DNA of 64,000 bases from contig JANWYJ010000025.1 of NCBI GenBank assembly GCA_025055115.1, positions 31,261 to 95,260 on the forward strand. Direction: 5' to 3'. A model generated the notes under the pieces. That model was given only the letters and a program-made list of their open reading frames with translations, was not told the origin of the DNA and did no database searches. Made by a program: the position numbers and the translations under genes. Below, piece by piece: positions 61,397-64,000 of this stretch; position 1 is the stretch's first letter; every line of letters starts with the position of its first letter. Source of the DNA: Gemmata sp. (GTDB lineage: Bacteria; Planctomycetota; Planctomycetia; Gemmatales; Gemmataceae).

Positions 61397-63895
61397 ATGA
61401 GTTTCTCCCGATGGCTTCTGCGGCTTGTGCTTGGCCCGCGCCGCCCCATCACCGCGGGCACTTTGCGCGTACAGGGCTTAAAGGCCCCGGTAACGATTCG
61501 TCGCGATCGCTGGGGCATTCCGCACATCGATGCTGCGACGGAAGCGGATGCGTACTTCGCCCTGGGGTTTTGTCAGGGGCAAGATCGGGCTGCGCAGTTG
61601 GAAATCATCTGGCGGTTGGTCCGCGGACGGCTGGCGGAATGGGTGGGTCCGGCCGCGGTGATGGCCGACCGCATGAGCCGGCGGATTGGCTTTTTCCGAG
61701 CCGGGCAAGCCCAAGTTCCGGTGTTGGTTCCCGAGGTGCACGATGTATTTCACGCCTTTGCCGCGGGAATGACCGCGGGGGCCTCGGTCGGTTTACCCCG
61801 CCCACCCCACGAATTCGCCATTCTGGGGGGAGAACCGTCGGCCTGGACCACCGCCGACGTCCTGGGGGCGATCAAACTGCAATCGTTTCTCCTGCCGTCG
61901 AATTGGGATGTGGAACTGGCACGCTTGCGGATTCTTTTGGCCGATGGGCCGGAAGCACTGGCGGCCCTCGATCCCCTGGGGGCACAGGAAGCCCTCCTCC
62001 GGGCGCGACCGGACCCCAGCGATTCCTCAGAAGCTTCCGGTTCTCTGGGCGCATCTCTGGGCGCAGGTCCGGGTTCCACCCATTCTGTGTCCTTAATTCC
62101 TGTGCTGGATCGACTGGCGGCTGATCTGGCGGCCTTGCAAGCCTATTTTCCGCGCGGCGGTGGCTCCAACAACTGGGCCATCGCCGGCAGCCGGACCCAA
62201 TCTGGCCAACCCCTTCTGGCCAGCGATCCCCATTTGGCCCCAACCTGCCCGCCGCCGTGGTACTTGGCCCACGTCCGTACCCCGGCCTGGGAAGTCGCCG
62301 GAGCGACGTTGGCCGGCACCCCCGGATTCGCCATCGGTCACAACGGCTTCTGCGCTTGGGGGGTGACAGCGGCATTAACCGATAACACCGATTTGTTCAT
62401 CGAAACGCTCAGCCCCGACGGCAAAGCCTACCGGCAAGCCGATGGGACCTTCACCCCCTGTGAGGTGGTGAAGGAGGTGATTCGCGTCAAAAACGCCCCC
62501 GACGTGGTCGAAGAGGTCTTGCTCACGCCCCGGGGGCCAATTCTGTCGCCGCTTTGGCCCGATATTCCTCTGGCGCTGGCTTTGGCGGCCACATGGCTGC
62601 AAGCGCGACCGCTAACCGGCTTCTATGGCGCTCCGCGGGCACGCTCCTTCCACGAATTCCGCCAGCATTTTGCCCAGTGGCCCGCGTTGCCGCTCAATGT
62701 CGTCTATGCTGATGCTGCCGGGACGATTGCCTGGCAACTCACGGGGGAAATTCCGCACCGCCACCGTGGCTATGGCTTGTTACCGCAACCCGCCGATCGG
62801 CCCCAAGCGGCCTGGGACGGGGTGATTCCCTTCGACGAAATGCCCTGGGTCGTTAATCCCACCTGCGGCTACCTCGCCACCGCCAACGATCCCACGCACC
62901 AGATCATCGCTGCGGCCACCCCCGCCGAATCCGCGCAAGCCACGGCTCACTGGTTGGGGGCAGATTTCATCGACGACTTCCGCGCTCAGCGCATCCGCGA
63001 ACTTCTCGCCCACCGTGAACACGGCTGGACCGTGCCAGAAGTCGCGACACTGCAACGGGACGTTCAATCACTCCCCTGGCGGCAGATGCGCGAAAAGGTT
63101 TTGTCGCTGCAGCCACAGGATGCCGACGCACAATTGGCCCTGCGTGTCCTGCGTGATTGGGATGGTCAGGTTCACACTGAATCGCCGGCGGCCGCGGTTT
63201 ATGAGTTGTTCGTTGCGGAGATGTGCCAGCGTGTGGCGAAGGCTCAAGCTCCCACCGCCTGGCCGCAGGTTGTGGGCGAATCACGCTGGGGGATGGTTGA
63301 TCATAATCTGTTCATTGATCGCCGTGTCGGGCACTTGGTGTGGTTGCTGCGCGAGCAGCCATCGGGGTGGTTCGCCTCGTGGTCGGCGGAAATGGAGGCG
63401 GCTTTGGGGGCTGCGGTGCGGTCGCTGCGGCGTTGGGCGGGTCCGGGGGTGGCGTTCTGGGCCTGGGGCCATCTGCGCAGGCTACGGCTGGAACACCCGC
63501 TTTTGGGTCAGCACCGGTGGCTGGGGGCGGCGTTCAACCTCGGCCCCATCCCCTGGGGCGGTGATGCCAATACCATCAGCCAAGCTGCGGTTCGTCCCGC
63601 AAATCCCACGGCCTTCACCCACAATATCGCCAATCTCCGAGCTGTTTTCGATCTGAGTAACCCAGGACTGAGTACTTTTGTGCTCTGTGGTGGGCAATCG
63701 GGCAACCCCGCGTCGCCCCACTATGCCGACCTGCTCCCGCTGTGGCAACGCGGTGAGGCGATTGTGATACCCTGGGACCAACCGGCGGTCATTCGGGCCA
63801 CCGTTGATACACTGCGCTTGTTGCCGCCCACCGAGCCAGGAGCCGACTTGCCGCCTACCGAGCCAGGAACCAACGACCCGTCAAATTCCCCGTAA
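61397..63895 (+). CDS. Penicillin acylase family (Ntn) amidohydrolase
   Basis: 832 residues, the size of a precursor that self-cleaves. The A-chain part starts with VTIRRDRWGIPHIDAATEAD and ALGFCQGQDRAAQLEIIWRL. The N-terminal nucleophile is Ser257 in GGGSNNWAIAGSRT, followed by LLASDPHLAPTCPPPWY and the oxyanion/active-site segment FAIGHNGFCAWGVTAALTDN. It ends with a short Pro/Glu/Thr duplication (LPPTEPGADLPPTEPGTN). Signal sequence is weak (MSFSRWLLRLVLG), so location is uncertain. It hydrolyses amide bonds; homologues include penicillin, cephalosporin and acyl-homoserine-lactone acylases. Substrate unknown. Confidence 0.92.
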   Translation: MSFSRWLLRLVLGPRRPITAGTLRVQGLKAPVTIRRDRWGIPHIDAATEADAYFALGFCQGQDRAAQLEIIWRLVRGRLAEWVGPAAVMADRMSRRIGFFRAGQAQVPVLVPEVHDVFHAFAAGMTAGASVGLPRPPHEFAILGGEPSAWTTADVLGAIKLQSFLLPSNWDVELARLRILLADGPEALAALDPLGAQEALLRARPDPSDSSEASGSLGASLGAGPGSTHSVSLIPVLDRLAADLAALQAYFPRGGGSNNWAIAGSRTQSGQPLLASDPHLAPTCPPPWYLAHVRTPAWEVAGATLAGTPGFAIGHNGFCAWGVTAALTDNTDLFIETLSPDGKAYRQADGTFTPCEVVKEVIRVKNAPDVVEEVLLTPRGPILSPLWPDIPLALALAATWLQARPLTGFYGAPRARSFHEFRQHFAQWPALPLNVVYADAAGTIAWQLTGEIPHRHRGYGLLPQPADRPQAAWDGVIPFDEMPWVVNPTCGYLATANDPTHQIIAAATPAESAQATAHWLGADFIDDFRAQRIRELLAHREHGWTVPEVATLQRDVQSLPWRQMREKVLSLQPQDADAQLALRVLRDWDGQVHTESPAAAVYELFVAEMCQRVAKAQAPTAWPQVVGESRWGMVDHNLFIDRRVGHLVWLLREQPSGWFASWSAEMEAALGAAVRSLRRWAGPGVAFWAWGHLRRLRLEHPLLGQHRWLGAAFNLGPIPWGGDANTISQAAVRPANPTAFTHNIANLRAVFDLSNPGLSTFVLCGGQSGNPASPHYADLLPLWQRGEAIVIPWDQPAVIRATVDTLRLLPPTEPGADLPPTEPGTNDPSNSP

Positions 63896-64000
63896 TACGG
63901 GCCGCTGCGCAGTTCCTGGGGCCACGGTGAAGTACACTCGCATTACCAACCAACCCCGTCCATCGGTGCATGTGGCCACGATCGGAGTGAGACATCCGTT

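Overview
The window looks like a chromosomal segment of a GC-rich planctomycete, most likely in or near the Gemmatales. This is inferred from the gene families present: two full DUF1559 proteins with pilin-like N-termini plus a third with a DUF1559-like tail, a DUF1549/DUF1553 + DUF1501 pair, a secreted sulfatase, two PQQ-propeller proteins, a family S46 peptidase and the PVC-type small basic protein. I see no rRNA, tRNA, transposase, prophage or CRISPR array.

Left part (1-7.3 kb, minus strand). A probable N-acetylmuramic acid (MurNAc) salvage cluster reads leftwards: a NamZ-type (DUF1343) exo-muramidase, a sodium:solute symporter, a fused MurQ etherase-sugar kinase, and a GHL10-type glycoside hydrolase cut by the window edge. 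Just upstream on the same strand is a two-gene unit: an SPFH/band-7 protein whose stop codon overlaps by one base the start of a retron-like reverse transcriptase. The RT ends in a proline-rich tail and a DDAIPF tip resembling the C-terminal tip of single-stranded-DNA-binding protein. The 853-bp region upstream of the pair carries strong inverted repeats. This is my best candidate for an undescribed system.

Middle part (8-31 kb). An unrecognised 436-residue protein and a PhyH-type dioxygenase are followed by a tightly spaced plus-strand run (TPR protein, thioredoxin-like secreted protein, alpha/beta hydrolase), then pdxA, a secreted M20 amidohydrolase and thrS. After these come two PQQ propellers, two DUF5684 membrane paralogues, the DUF1501/DUF1549 pair, a DUF1559 protein with a small lipoprotein behind it, and a zinc-ribbon GTPase with a membrane partner.

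Right part (31-64 kb). Sulfatase, voltage-gated-type potassium channel, S46 peptidase, TerB-like protein, a two-domain SGNH/alpha-beta esterase, a methyltransferase-hydrolase-GH3 group, a 1012-residue DUF1559-like protein with a collagen-like segment, an oxidoreductase, small conserved genes, a LarA-type enzyme, the small basic protein, a FolK-SDR fusion lacking the usual SDR tyrosine, a second DUF1559/lipoprotein pair, a CBS protein, the 2-oxoacid:ferredoxin oxidoreductase KorAB, a DUF2784 membrane protein and a penicillin-acylase family hydrolase.

Intergenic DNA is unusually rich in short direct repeats (18-46 bp, usually 2-3 copies). In at least six genes the repeated unit spans the gene's own stop codon and recurs in the flanking spacer, and in one gene it spans the start codon. 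Dense overlapping reading frames opposite real genes are common here because of GC content and were not annotated. Start codons were chosen by signal peptide, ribosome-binding site and family alignment from memory; no database search was run.
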